A stretch of DNA of 64,000 bases from Catellatospora sp. TT07R-123. GTDB lineage: Bacteria; Actinomycetota; Actinomycetes; Mycobacteriales; Micromonosporaceae. Location of the stretch: contig NZ_BNEM01000001.1 of assembly GCF_018327705.1 (NCBI RefSeq), positions 3,038,001 to 3,102,000 on the forward strand. The letters are read 5' to 3'. Shown here piece by piece: positions 26,236 through 33,956 of this stretch (the stretch's first letter is position 1; every line of letters starts with the position of its first letter). A program made the translations under genes and the position numbers. The notes under the pieces were generated by a model. It searched no databases, had not been told where the DNA came from, and saw nothing but the letters and a program-made list of their open reading frames with translations.

Positions 26236-27500
26236 TGGACCGCCGGCCTGACATCGTCGTCACGGGAATCGGCCTGGTCACCCCGGTCGGGCAGGATCTG
26301 GAGCAGATCTTCGAGGCGCTGTGCACCGGCCGCTCCGGCCTGGTGCGCACGCCCGAGGGGCACCCCGCGCAGGGGTCGCTGGAGGTGATGGGCAAGGGGC
26401 CCGACATCTCCGCCGCCGACGTGCTGCCCGGCCCGGAGTCGCGCACGCTGGACCGCTACATCGTGCACGCGCTGGTCGCCGCCGAGCTGGCGATGGCCGA
26501 CGCGGACCTGGTCGTGGGGCGCGACGTGGACCCGTACCGGGCCGCGACGGTGGTCTCCGGCACGGGCGGCCTGGCGACGCTGGAGTCGCAGGTGGTGATC
26601 CGGACCCAGAAGGGCAGGCTCGGGGTCAGCCCGTATCTGCTGCCGGGGATGCTGCCGAACATGGCCACCGCCCGCATCGCCATCAAGTACGACCTGCGCG
26701 GCTACAGCTCCTCCATCGGCACCGCCTGCGCGGCCGGCGCCCAGTCGATCGCCGAGGGCATGCGCATCCTGCGCAACGACGAGGCGGACGTGGCGATCGT
26801 GGGCTGCGGCGAGGCGCCGCTGTTCCCGACCCTGGCCGACACCTTCGGCAACACCCGGGCCCTGGCCAAGGGGTGGGCGGAGGACCCGACCGCGGCCAGC
26901 CGCCCGTTCGACCGGCGCCGCAACGGGCTGGTGCTGGCCGAGGGCGCGGGCGTGTTCGTGCTGGAGCGGGCCGCCGACGCGGACGCGCGCGGGCGGGCGG
27001 CGTACGCCACGCTGCACGGCTGGGGCGGCACCACCGACGCCCACCACCCGACCACGCCGCGCCCGGACGGCGAGGGCCAGTCGGTGTGCATGCGCCGGGC
27101 GCTGGCGGACGCGGGGCTGACCCCGGCCGACATCGGCTACCTGAACGCGCACGCCACCAGCACGAAGCTCGGCGACATCGCCGAGTCGCTGGCGGTCAAC
27201 GCGGTGTTCGCGGGGGCCATGCCGCCGGTGAGCTCCAACAAGGGCGTCACCGGGCACATGCTCGGCGCGTCCGGCGTGATCGAGGCGGCCGCGACGGTGA
27301 TGGCGGTGGGGCGCGGGATCCTGCCCCCGACCGTCAACCTCGAAGACCCCGATCCGGCGTGCGATCTCGACCATATTCGTGGCAAGGCCCGGCATAATGC
27401 GATCACTTTTGCTCTGTCCAATTCATTCGGATTCGGCGGACATAATGTGAGCCTTGTCCTGGGTCGACCCACCACGCGACTCAGCCGTTTCGGTGATTAG
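26235..27500 (+). CDS. Beta-ketoacyl-ACP synthase II-like (FabF type)
   Basis: 421 residues, full FabF length. Catalytic residues complete: Cys165 in SIGTACAAGAQS, His306 in LNAHATSTKLGD, His341 in SSNKGVTGHMLGASG, plus the C-terminal NSFGFGGHNVSLVLGR. Catalyses decarboxylative Claisen condensation of an acyl thioester with a malonyl carrier. Last gene of the operon that begins at 20885. Having two complete ketosynthases plus one Cys-less homologue but no ketoreductase or dehydratase in the operon suggests one or few condensations, or borrowing of fatty-acid enzymes. Confidence 0.93.
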   Translation: MDRRPDIVVTGIGLVTPVGQDLEQIFEALCTGRSGLVRTPEGHPAQGSLEVMGKGPDISAADVLPGPESRTLDRYIVHALVAAELAMADADLVVGRDVDPYRAATVVSGTGGLATLESQVVIRTQKGRLGVSPYLLPGMLPNMATARIAIKYDLRGYSSSIGTACAAGAQSIAEGMRILRNDEADVAIVGCGEAPLFPTLADTFGNTRALAKGWAEDPTAASRPFDRRRNGLVLAEGAGVFVLERAADADARGRAAYATLHGWGGTTDAHHPTTPRPDGEGQSVCMRRALADAGLTPADIGYLNAHATSTKLGDIAESLAVNAVFAGAMPPVSSNKGVTGHMLGASGVIEAAATVMAVGRGILPPTVNLEDPDPACDLDHIRGKARHNAITFALSNSFGFGGHNVSLVLGRPTTRLSRFGD

Positions 27501-27835
27501 CACCTCCTGAAAACGGCCGGAGGAATCGGAAAACTGTCGCAATTAAATATTTGCGTAGCTAGGTATTGAGACGAGAAAGCCGGGCAGCTAGCGTGACAGA
27601 CGACAGGTAAGTGGAGCCGGTGCCGGGGGCACCGGGCCGACCTGCCGATACGGACGTCACAGGGGCACGACGGCCAATCGGAGCATGGCGAATGATCGGC
27701 CCACCGCGAAAGTGGTGGGCCGAGCGAAGCCATGCCCCGGAGGACCCGATCCGAGCCCATGCCACCCGGCGCGAGGAGCGAGTCCGAAAGCAACGCGAAA
27801 CCGGACATCGCACGCCAAGGGGTAGGTAGGTAAGG
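27501..27835 (+). promoter_or_regulatory. Promoter and long structured leader RNA of the hydroxymandelate synthase operon
   Basis: No gene in 335 bp. An AT-rich block is followed by TTGAGA (27566-27571), 17 nt, TAGCGT (27589-27594), predicting a start near 27601 and a ~235-nt leader. The leader folds into CAGGT/ACCTG (27604-27608 with 27640-27644) enclosing CCGGTGCC/GGCACCGG, and ATCGG/CCGAT (27677-27681 with 27746-27750). It also forms a long arm with GCATGGC/GCCATGC (27683-27689 with 27729-27735), a two-sided internal loop, and an 11-bp stem capped by GAAA (27697-27722). A last stem GTCCG/CGGAC (27782-27806) precedes the SD. ACCTGCC (27640-27646) can alternatively pair with GGTAGGT (27821 or 27825) at the SD. 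No known riboswitch consensus was recognised. Confidence 0.6.
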
Positions 27836-28945
27836 ATGAACATTCTCGGCATCGACCACCTGGAGTTCTACGTCGGTGACGCCCGCCAGACCGCTTACTA
27901 TCTGTGCACGGCGTTCGGCTTCCGCATCTGCGGGCAGGGTGGCCCCCAGACGGGCCTGGTCGACCAGCGCTCACTGCTGCTCCAGCACGGCGACATCCGC
28001 ATCGTGCTGACCTCGGGCCTCGTGCCCGACCATCCCGCCACCCAGTACGTGGGGCGCCACGGCGACGGCGTGGCGATCGTCGCCTTCGAGACCGACGACG
28101 CCGCCGGGCTGTACGCCGAGGTGGTCGGCCGCGGCGCCGCGGCCCTGACCGCCCCCGCCGAGTACGCCGACGCGGACACCCGCGTGGTCACCGCCAGCGT
28201 CTCCGGCTTCGGCGACGTCACCCACCGGCTGGTGGAACGGCACGGCGCCAGCTGGGAGTTCATGCCCGGCGCGATCGAGATGACCATGGCGGAGCAGTCG
28301 TTCGACGGCGACCTGCTCAAGGTCATCGACCATCTGGCGGTCTGCGTCCCGGCCGGGGACCTGTCCGCCACCTCGCGGTTCTACCAGGACGTGTTCGGGT
28401 TCGCCGAGATCTTCGAGGAGTACATCGAGGTCGGCGGCCAGGGCATGGACTCCAAGGTGGTGCAGAGCCCGTCGCGCCAGGTCACGTTCACGCTGATCGA
28501 GCCGGACCTGACCCGCCGCCCGGGCCAGATCGACGACTTCCTGTCCTGGCACGCCGGGGCCGGGGTGCAGCACGTCGCGTTCCGCACCGACGACATCGTC
28601 ACGGCGGTGCGCACCTTCGGCGAGCGCGGCGTCGGCTTCCTCAGCACGCCCGGGGCCTACTTCGACGCGCTGGAGCAGCGGCTGAGCAGCGTCGACCTGC
28701 CGATCGCCGAGCTGCGGCAGCTCGGCGTGCTGGTCGACACCGACCACTACGGCCAGCTGTACCAGATCTTCACGCAGTCCATGCACGTACGCCGCACGCT
28801 GTTCCTCGAGCTGATCGAACGGCACGGCGCTCTGACCTTCGGCAGCAGCAACATCAAGGCTCTGTACGAGGCCAAGGAGCGCGAGCTGGGCGTCTCCGCC
28901 GAACAGGCGGCCACCCGCGACCACGCCGGGCTCGCGACCGCATGA
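27836..28945 (+). CDS. hmaS: 4-Hydroxymandelate synthase (HPPD family)
   Basis: 369 residues, two vicinal-oxygen-chelate domains, Fe(II). Converts 4-hydroxyphenylpyruvate + O2 to (S)-4-hydroxymandelate + CO2, the first committed step to 4-hydroxyphenylglycine. Metal ligands visible: His166 (VIDHLAVCV), His246 (GVQHVAFRTDD), Glu325 (FLELIERHG). The C-terminal helix reads TFGSSNIKALYEAKERE, the pattern of known HmaS proteins rather than the GFG.GNF..LF of tyrosine-degrading HPPD. The presence of Hmo and HpgT genes in the same window supports HmaS strongly. It heads an operon reaching about 33956, with a long structured leader. An HPPD function is the less likely alternative. Confidence 0.88.
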   Translation: MNILGIDHLEFYVGDARQTAYYLCTAFGFRICGQGGPQTGLVDQRSLLLQHGDIRIVLTSGLVPDHPATQYVGRHGDGVAIVAFETDDAAGLYAEVVGRGAAALTAPAEYADADTRVVTASVSGFGDVTHRLVERHGASWEFMPGAIEMTMAEQSFDGDLLKVIDHLAVCVPAGDLSATSRFYQDVFGFAEIFEEYIEVGGQGMDSKVVQSPSRQVTFTLIEPDLTRRPGQIDDFLSWHAGAGVQHVAFRTDDIVTAVRTFGERGVGFLSTPGAYFDALEQRLSSVDLPIAELRQLGVLVDTDHYGQLYQIFTQSMHVRRTLFLELIERHGALTFGSSNIKALYEAKERELGVSAEQAATRDHAGLATA

Positions 28946-28986
28946 GCCGGCCCACCCCCTCCACCCCGACCGCCGAGGAGCACATC

Positions 28987-29889
28987 ATGGGTGAACAGTT
29001 CACGCTGACGGACGAGGAGCGCGAGCTGCTGCCCTCCGACGAGGACGTCGCGTTCTACGCCGAGCACGGCTGGTACCTGTCGAAGAAGCTGTTCACCGAC
29101 GCGGAGGTGGACGAGCTGGTCGACGCCAGCGAGCGGTACTACGCCGGGGAGCGCAGCCGGTCGCTGCCGATGCGGCCGCGGCGGCTGGCGTACTGGGAGC
29201 CCACGCACGGTGCCGTGCAGCGGCACAACGACTACGTGCACTACGAGCACGACGGCCTGGCCAAGCTGCTGCGCAAGCCGCTGATCGGCGCGGTCGCCGC
29301 GCGCCTGGCGCAGGCCGACGAGATCCGCGTCTTCCAGTCGACGCTGATCTTCAAGCCGCCGCGCCCGGAGGAGCCGACCAACATCGTGCCGTGGCACTTC
29401 GACCGCCACTACTGGGCGTCGTCGACCTCGGAGCGGATGCTGACCGCGTTCATCCCCTTCCACGACTGCGGCGAGGAGATGGGGACGATCACCATGGTCG
29501 ACGGCAGTCACCGGTGGGAGGAGATCGGCAACAACGACTCCACCGCCAAGCACTTCGCCGAGCGCGACAAGGAGGACCTGGAGGTGCTGCTGACCCGCAA
29601 CGCGGAGTACAACGGCACGACGGTCCGCAAGATCCCCATGATCATCCCCAAGGGCCACATGAGCTTCCACCACTGCCGCACGTACCACGGCAGTGCGGGC
29701 AACCACAGCGACCGCCCACGTCGCGCCGTCTCCCTGCACCTGCAGGACGGCGAGAACGAGTTCCGCCCGTACGCGCTCAGCGACGGCACCGTCGTCGGCT
29801 ACAACCACGACGAGCTGGTACGCACGACCCCCGACGGACGTCCCGACTACGCCGACCCGGATTACTGCCCGGTCCTCTGGCGCCGGTGA
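28987..29889 (+). CDS. PhyH-family Fe(II)/2-oxoglutarate oxygenase
   Basis: 300 residues, double-stranded beta-helix oxygenase of the phytanoyl-CoA dioxygenase type. Iron ligands: His137 and Asp139 in VPWHFDRHYW and distal His234 in RTYHGSAGNHS; the 2-oxoglutarate-binding Arg lies in DRPRRAVSLHL. Members hydroxylate, halogenate or desaturate metabolites; the iron Asp is present, so halogenation is unlikely. The ATG follows GAGGAG. Second gene in the hydroxymandelate synthase operon, so it probably tailors a carrier- or CoA-bound or free cluster intermediate. Confidence 0.9.
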   Translation: MGEQFTLTDEERELLPSDEDVAFYAEHGWYLSKKLFTDAEVDELVDASERYYAGERSRSLPMRPRRLAYWEPTHGAVQRHNDYVHYEHDGLAKLLRKPLIGAVAARLAQADEIRVFQSTLIFKPPRPEEPTNIVPWHFDRHYWASSTSERMLTAFIPFHDCGEEMGTITMVDGSHRWEEIGNNDSTAKHFAERDKEDLEVLLTRNAEYNGTTVRKIPMIIPKGHMSFHHCRTYHGSAGNHSDRPRRAVSLHLQDGENEFRPYALSDGTVVGYNHDELVRTTPDGRPDYADPDYCPVLWRR

Positions 29890-29925
29890 TCGAACACAAC
29901 CCTCCACATATCCAGGGAGAAAGCA

Positions 29926-30714
29926 ATGTCGCGTTACGACTGGGGTCAGACACACCCGGGCATCACCCGGCTCGAAGAGGCGGTGAGTGACGCCCGCACC
30001 GGGGTCGTCACCCACCCCCTGTACGCCGCTCTCGACAACCACGAGGCGATCGTCACGTTCATGCAGCACCACGTCTTCGCGGTGTGGGACTTCATGTCCC
30101 TGCTGAAGTCGCTGCAGCGCAACCTGACCAGCGTCACCGTGCCGTGGATTCCGAGCGGCTTCACCGGCAGCCGCCGGCTCATCAACGACATCGTGCTGGT
30201 CGAGGAGAGCGACGAGCTGCAGGGCGGCTTCATCAGCCACTTCGAGCTCTACGTCGGCGGCATGGACCAGGCCGGCGCCGACACCAGCGTCATCAACCAC
30301 TTCATCGACCTGCTGCGCACCGGCAGCACGGTCGAGTCGGCGCTGACCGAGGCGAACGTCAACCCGGTCTCGGCCGAGTTCGTGCGCACCACCTTCAAGT
30401 TCATCGAGACGCTGCCGATCCACTGCCAGGCGGCGGCGTTCGCGTTCGGCCGCGAGGACCTGATCCCGGACATGTTCCAGCAGGTCATCAAGGTGAACCA
30501 GGAGGGCGGCAAGCTCGACACGTTCGTCGACTACCTGGCCCGCCACATCGAGGTCGACGGCGAGGAGCACACGCCGATGGCCATGCAGATGGTCACCGAC
30601 CTGTGCGGCGACGACGACACCAAGTGGGCGCAGGCCGCCGAGACCGTCAACGCCGCGCTGGCCGCGCGCCAGCAGCTGTGGACCGGCATCCTGGCCGCGA
30701 TCAACGCGGGCTGA
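29926..30714 (+). CDS. DUF3050 protein (haem-oxygenase-like fold)
   Basis: 262 residues, helical. Typical start TRLEEAVSDARTGVVTHPLYAAL, then FMQHHVFAVWDFMSLLKSLQRNL, with HFELYVGGMDQAG and later LPIHCQAAAFAFGREDLIPDMF. Several conserved His/Glu (His at HPLY, QHHVF, SHFELY, IHCQ) could bind a metal. Relatives with this fold include haem-oxygenase-like diiron enzymes that cleave or rearrange small acids, but DUF3050 itself has no settled function. It directly follows the PhyH gene with a good SD (GGGAGAAAG). Family call is by recognition; activity is unknown. Confidence 0.75.
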   Translation: MSRYDWGQTHPGITRLEEAVSDARTGVVTHPLYAALDNHEAIVTFMQHHVFAVWDFMSLLKSLQRNLTSVTVPWIPSGFTGSRRLINDIVLVEESDELQGGFISHFELYVGGMDQAGADTSVINHFIDLLRTGSTVESALTEANVNPVSAEFVRTTFKFIETLPIHCQAAAFAFGREDLIPDMFQQVIKVNQEGGKLDTFVDYLARHIEVDGEEHTPMAMQMVTDLCGDDDTKWAQAAETVNAALAARQQLWTGILAAINAG

Positions 30715-30733
30715 GGTCGTACCCCCCTTTTTC

Positions 30734-30777
30734 GATCGTGGCTCACAACCGGCACCCGCCGGTTGTGAGCCACGATC
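30734..30777. terminator. Perfect 20-bp hairpin after the DUF3050 gene
   Basis: GATCGTGGCTCACAACCGGC (30734-30753) and its exact complement (30758-30777) around an ACCC loop, in the 81-bp gap before the methyltransferase. It probably partially terminates or processes the operon transcript. The GATCGTG edge is shared with repeats at 35245, 42440 and, with mismatches, 55263. Confidence 0.75.
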
Positions 30778-30795
30778 TACCGCACCGGAGCGAAC

Positions 30796-31806
30796 GTGAA
30801 CGAAGCACTGGCCCGCCGCAAACTACTGGGCATCCTCTCCGGCTCCTGGGTCGCCCAGGGCGTCTACGCCCTGGTCAAGCTCGGGGTGCCCGACCTGATG
30901 GCCGCCGGGCCGGTGCCGGTCGAGGCGCTGGCGCACCAGTGCGGCGCCGACCCCCGCGCGCTGGGCCGCCTGCTGCGCGCGCTGACCATGATGGGCCTGT
31001 TCACCCAGCCCTCCCCCGGCGTGTACGGCCTCACCGCCACCACCGAACTGCTGCGCGCCGACGTGCCCGGCTCGGTCCGGCTCAACGCGCTGATGCAGGG
31101 CGACCAGGTGTTCCGCTCCTTCGCCGAGATCATGCACACCATGCACACCGGCCGGCCCGCCTTCGAGGCGGTCTACGGCCGGGGCTTCTACGACTACCTG
31201 GGCGACGACCCCGAGGCCGCGGCGGTGTTCCACCAGTCCATGGCCGACGAGCAGCCGCCCGCGTCGCTGGACGCCTGCGACCTGGCCTGGGCCAGGACCG
31301 TCGTCGACGTCGGCGGCGGCAACGGCAACCTGCTCGCCCGCCTGCTGGAGCGGCAGCCGGACCTGCGCGCGGTGCTGGCCGAGCTGCCCGAGGCCGTCCT
31401 CGCCGCCCGCTCGCGGCTGGCCGAGGCGGGCCTGGCCGACCGGGTCGAGTTCCACGAGGGCAGCTTCTTCGACGGCGTGCCGGCCGGGGCCGACGCATAC
31501 CTGCTGGCCCGGGTGCTGCACAACTGGAACGACGAGAACGCGCTGCGCATCCTGGCCCGGGTGCGGGCGGCGGTGCCGCCGCACGGGCGGATCGTGGTGC
31601 TGGAGGAGCTGCTGCCCGAGCAGGAGACCCCGAACCGGCCCGGGGCCGGGCTCGTCGACCTGCTGATGCTGGTCACCCAGGAGGGCCACGACCGCACCGA
31701 GGGCGAATACCGCGAGCTGCTGGTCAAGGCCGGATTCGAGATCGTCGCGGTACGGCGGGCCGACAGCTCGCCGACCTCGGGAGCACTGGAGGCGCGGCCG
31801 GTATGA
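30796..31806 (+). CDS. O-methyltransferase (SAM-dependent, acetylserotonin-type)
   Basis: 336 residues. The N-terminal winged-helix dimerisation domain (LLGILSGSWVAQGVYALVKLGVPDLMAAGPVPVEALAHQCGAD) is followed by a Rossmann domain with the SAM motif VVDVGGGNGNLLARLLE, acidic residue downstream, and the catalytic His region LARVLHNWNDENALRIL. This class methylates phenols and carboxylates of secondary metabolites; the p-hydroxyl of an Hpg-derived unit is a natural candidate (inference). The GTG start at 30796 follows CGGAGCG. Its stop overlaps the E1 alpha start by 4 bp. Confidence 0.92.
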   Translation: MNEALARRKLLGILSGSWVAQGVYALVKLGVPDLMAAGPVPVEALAHQCGADPRALGRLLRALTMMGLFTQPSPGVYGLTATTELLRADVPGSVRLNALMQGDQVFRSFAEIMHTMHTGRPAFEAVYGRGFYDYLGDDPEAAAVFHQSMADEQPPASLDACDLAWARTVVDVGGGNGNLLARLLERQPDLRAVLAELPEAVLAARSRLAEAGLADRVEFHEGSFFDGVPAGADAYLLARVLHNWNDENALRILARVRAAVPPHGRIVVLEELLPEQETPNRPGAGLVDLLMLVTQEGHDRTEGEYRELLVKAGFEIVAVRRADSSPTSGALEARPV

Positions 31807-32780
31807 CAGACGAGTCGATGTACCGCACCATGCGGCTGATCCGCCGGTTCGAGGAGCGTTCCATCGAACTGGTGCATTCGGGGCACATCGTCGGCGGGAT
31901 CCACCCGTACATCGGGCAGGAGGCGATCGCGGCCGGGGTGTGCGCGGCGCTGCGCGGCGACGACATCATCACCAGCACCCACCGCGGCCACGGCCACGTG
32001 CTGGCCAAGGGTGCCGACCCGGTGCGCATGCTGGCCGAGCTCACCGGCCGTGCCACGGGCCTCAACCAGGGCCGGGGCGGCTCGATGCACGCCGCCGACT
32101 TCAGCAAGGGCATCTACGGCGCCAACGGCATCGTCGGCGCGGGCGGCGCCATCGCCGCCGGGGCGGCCTGGGCGCACCGCAACGACGGCAGCGACCGGGT
32201 CACCGTCAGCTTCTTCGGCGACGGCGCGGTCAACCAGGGCGTGCTGCTGGAGGCGTTCAACCTGGCCGCCCTGTGGCGCCTGCCCGTGCTGTTCGTCTGC
32301 GAGAACAACGGGTACGCCACCACGCTCACCGTGGCCCAGGCCGTGGCGGGATCCATCACCGCCCGCGCCGAGGCGTTCGGCATCCCGTCGGTCAGCGTCG
32401 ACGGCACCGACGCCCGTGCCGTGTACGACGCCGCCCGCGAAGCCGTCGAGCGCGGCCGCGCCGGGGGCGGCCCGAGCTTCATCGAGTGCACCGCGTACCG
32501 CTTCGACGCCCACCACACCTGGGAGCACAAGGCCCGGGTCCGCTACCGCAGCGACGACGAGGTGGCCGCCGGCCGCTCCCGCGACCCGCTCGACGTGCTC
32601 GACCTGCCCGCAGACGTACGCGGGGCGATCGACGCCGAGATCGAGGCGCTGCTGGCCGAGGCGGTCGCGTTCGCCCTGGACAGCCCCGCCCCCGACCCGG
32701 CCGGGGCCCTGGACCACCTGTACGCGACCGGCCTGCGCACCCGCGACGGCATCGGACTACTCGACTCGGCGGTGCGTTGA
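31803..32780 (+). CDS. 2-Oxoacid dehydrogenase E1 alpha-like (ThDP), acetoin/pyruvate type
   Basis: 325 residues. ThDP-binding alpha subunit: NQGRGGSMHAADFSKGIYGANGIVGAGGAIAAGAAWAH, ThDP motif FFGDGAVNQG ... CENNGYA, and the phosphorylation-loop region YRFDAHHTWEHKARVRYRS. Most like acetoin-dehydrogenase AcoA. No E2 or E3 gene accompanies it. A ThDP pair in this place could decarboxylate 4-hydroxyphenylglyoxylate or pyruvate and pass the acyl or hydroxyalkyl group to a carrier protein. A comparable PDH-like pair (PglB/PglC) acts in phenylglycine synthesis, and NapB/NapD load a C2 unit onto a carrier protein in naphthyridinomycin synthesis. The ATG overlaps the preceding stop. Confidence 0.9.
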   Translation: MTDESMYRTMRLIRRFEERSIELVHSGHIVGGIHPYIGQEAIAAGVCAALRGDDIITSTHRGHGHVLAKGADPVRMLAELTGRATGLNQGRGGSMHAADFSKGIYGANGIVGAGGAIAAGAAWAHRNDGSDRVTVSFFGDGAVNQGVLLEAFNLAALWRLPVLFVCENNGYATTLTVAQAVAGSITARAEAFGIPSVSVDGTDARAVYDAAREAVERGRAGGGPSFIECTAYRFDAHHTWEHKARVRYRSDDEVAAGRSRDPLDVLDLPADVRGAIDAEIEALLAEAVAFALDSPAPDPAGALDHLYATGLRTRDGIGLLDSAVR

Positions 32781-33757
32781 TGGCGAAGCTGTCCTACCTC
32801 AAGGCCCTGTCCCGGGCGCTGAACGACGAGATGGCCCGCGACGAGCACGTCTGCGTGCTCGGCGAGGACATCGGCGTCGCCGTCAACAACGTCACCACCG
32901 GCCTGCTGGCGAAGTACGGCCCGCAGCGGGTGGTCGACACCCCGCTGTCGGAGCAGGCGTTCACCAGCTTCGCCACCGGCGCCGCGCTGGCGGGCAAGCG
33001 GCCCGTCATCGAGTTCCAGATCCCGTCGCTGCTGTTCCTGGTGTTCGAGCAGATCGCCAACCAGGCGCACAAGTTCTCGCTGATGACCGGCGGGCAGGCG
33101 AAGGTGCCGGTCACCTACTTCGTGCCGGGCTCCGGCTCGCGCAGCGGCTGGGCCGGGCAGCACTCCGACCACCCGTACGGCCTGTTCGCGCACGTCGGCG
33201 TGAAGACCGTGGTCCCCGCGACGCCCGAGGACGCGTACGGGCTGTTCCTGAGCGCGATCCGCGACGACGACCCGGTGGTGCTGTTCGCCCCGGCCCAGGC
33301 CCTGGGCGTACGCGCCGACGTGGACATCGCGGCACTGGACGCGGTGCCGCTCGGGGTCGGCCGGGTGCACCGGGAGGGCACCGACGTCACCGTGGTGGCG
33401 GTCGGGCACCTGGTGCAGGACGCGCTGGCCGTCGCCGAGCAGCTGGCCGACCAGATCTCGGTGGAGGTCTTCGACCCGCGCACGCTGTACCCGTTCGACT
33501 GGGCGGGGCTGGCGGCGTCGGTGCACAAGACCGGGCGCCTGGTCGTCATCGACGACTCCAACCGGATGTGCGGCATCGCGGGCGAGATCCTGGCCACCGC
33601 GGCCGAGGAGATGCGGCTGACGGTGCCGCCCAAGCGGGTCACCCGGCCCGACGGCGCGGTCCTCCCGTTCGCCCGCGAACTCGACCTCGCCGTCCAGCCC
33701 CACGCCGACCAGCTCCTGACCGCCATCCAGGAGGTATACAAGTCCTCGCCCCGTTGA
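32780..33757 (+). CDS. 2-Oxoacid dehydrogenase E1 beta-like (ThDP)
   Basis: 325 residues, partner of the E1 alpha protein at 31803. Seen: VLGEDIGV, the invariant Glu region DTPLSEQAFTSFATGAALAG, QIANQAHKFSLMTGGQAKVPVTYFVPGSGSRSGWAGQHSD, and the C-terminal transketolase_C domain FDPRTLYPFDW. The start overlaps the alpha stop (TGATG), giving equimolar synthesis as expected for an alpha2beta2 enzyme. No fused carrier or lipoyl domain was seen, so acyl transfer must be to an external partner. Confidence 0.91.
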   Translation: MAKLSYLKALSRALNDEMARDEHVCVLGEDIGVAVNNVTTGLLAKYGPQRVVDTPLSEQAFTSFATGAALAGKRPVIEFQIPSLLFLVFEQIANQAHKFSLMTGGQAKVPVTYFVPGSGSRSGWAGQHSDHPYGLFAHVGVKTVVPATPEDAYGLFLSAIRDDDPVVLFAPAQALGVRADVDIAALDAVPLGVGRVHREGTDVTVVAVGHLVQDALAVAEQLADQISVEVFDPRTLYPFDWAGLAASVHKTGRLVVIDDSNRMCGIAGEILATAAEEMRLTVPPKRVTRPDGAVLPFARELDLAVQPHADQLLTAIQEVYKSSPR

Positions 33758-33779
33758 ACACCGGAGTGGAGGAACCGCC

Positions 33780-33956
33780 GTGACCGCACCATCGCACTGG
33801 CGAGTCGTTAAAGCGGCAGCCCACGAGATCGATCCCACCTGGGACAGCGAGGAGCGCATCGAGCGTCGCGCACGCATGCGCCGCCGCATGCTGCGGGAAC
33901 AGCGAGCGGCCGCCGGGCAGACGCCCGACGGCCGCGATGCTGCTTCCGATCAGTAG
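33780..33956 (+). CDS. Small charged protein at the end of the hmaS operon (58 aa)
   Basis: GTG-started 58-codon frame with GGAGTGGAGG 7 nt upstream, 22 bp after E1 beta. The sequence begins [18 protein letters not shown], passes through a highly charged helix rich in Arg/Glu ([15 protein letters not shown]), and ends [11 protein letters not shown]. No Cys, no membrane segment. The Shine-Dalgarno sequence and its position at an operon end support a real gene. Its last 7 bp overlap the end of the convergent protease gene. It could be a small partner or regulator, like the MbtH-size helpers of other clusters, but it is not MbtH-like in sequence. Function unknown. Confidence 0.55.
   Translation: MTAPSHWRVVKAAAHEIDPTWDSEERIERRARMRRRMLREQRAAAGQTPDGRDAASDQ

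Noticed and set aside
27601-27835. Assignment of the hmaS leader to a known riboswitch (c-di-GMP, cobalamin, glycine, T-box)
   Set aside because: GAAA-capped stems and some motifs look alike, but no class-defining conserved core could be matched by eye; left as an unassigned structured leader.
27836-28945. Tyrosine-catabolic 4-hydroxyphenylpyruvate dioxygenase (hpd)
   Set aside because: Same fold and metal ligands, but the C-terminal TFGSSNIKALYEA pattern and the presence of Hmo and HpgT genes favour hydroxymandelate synthase.
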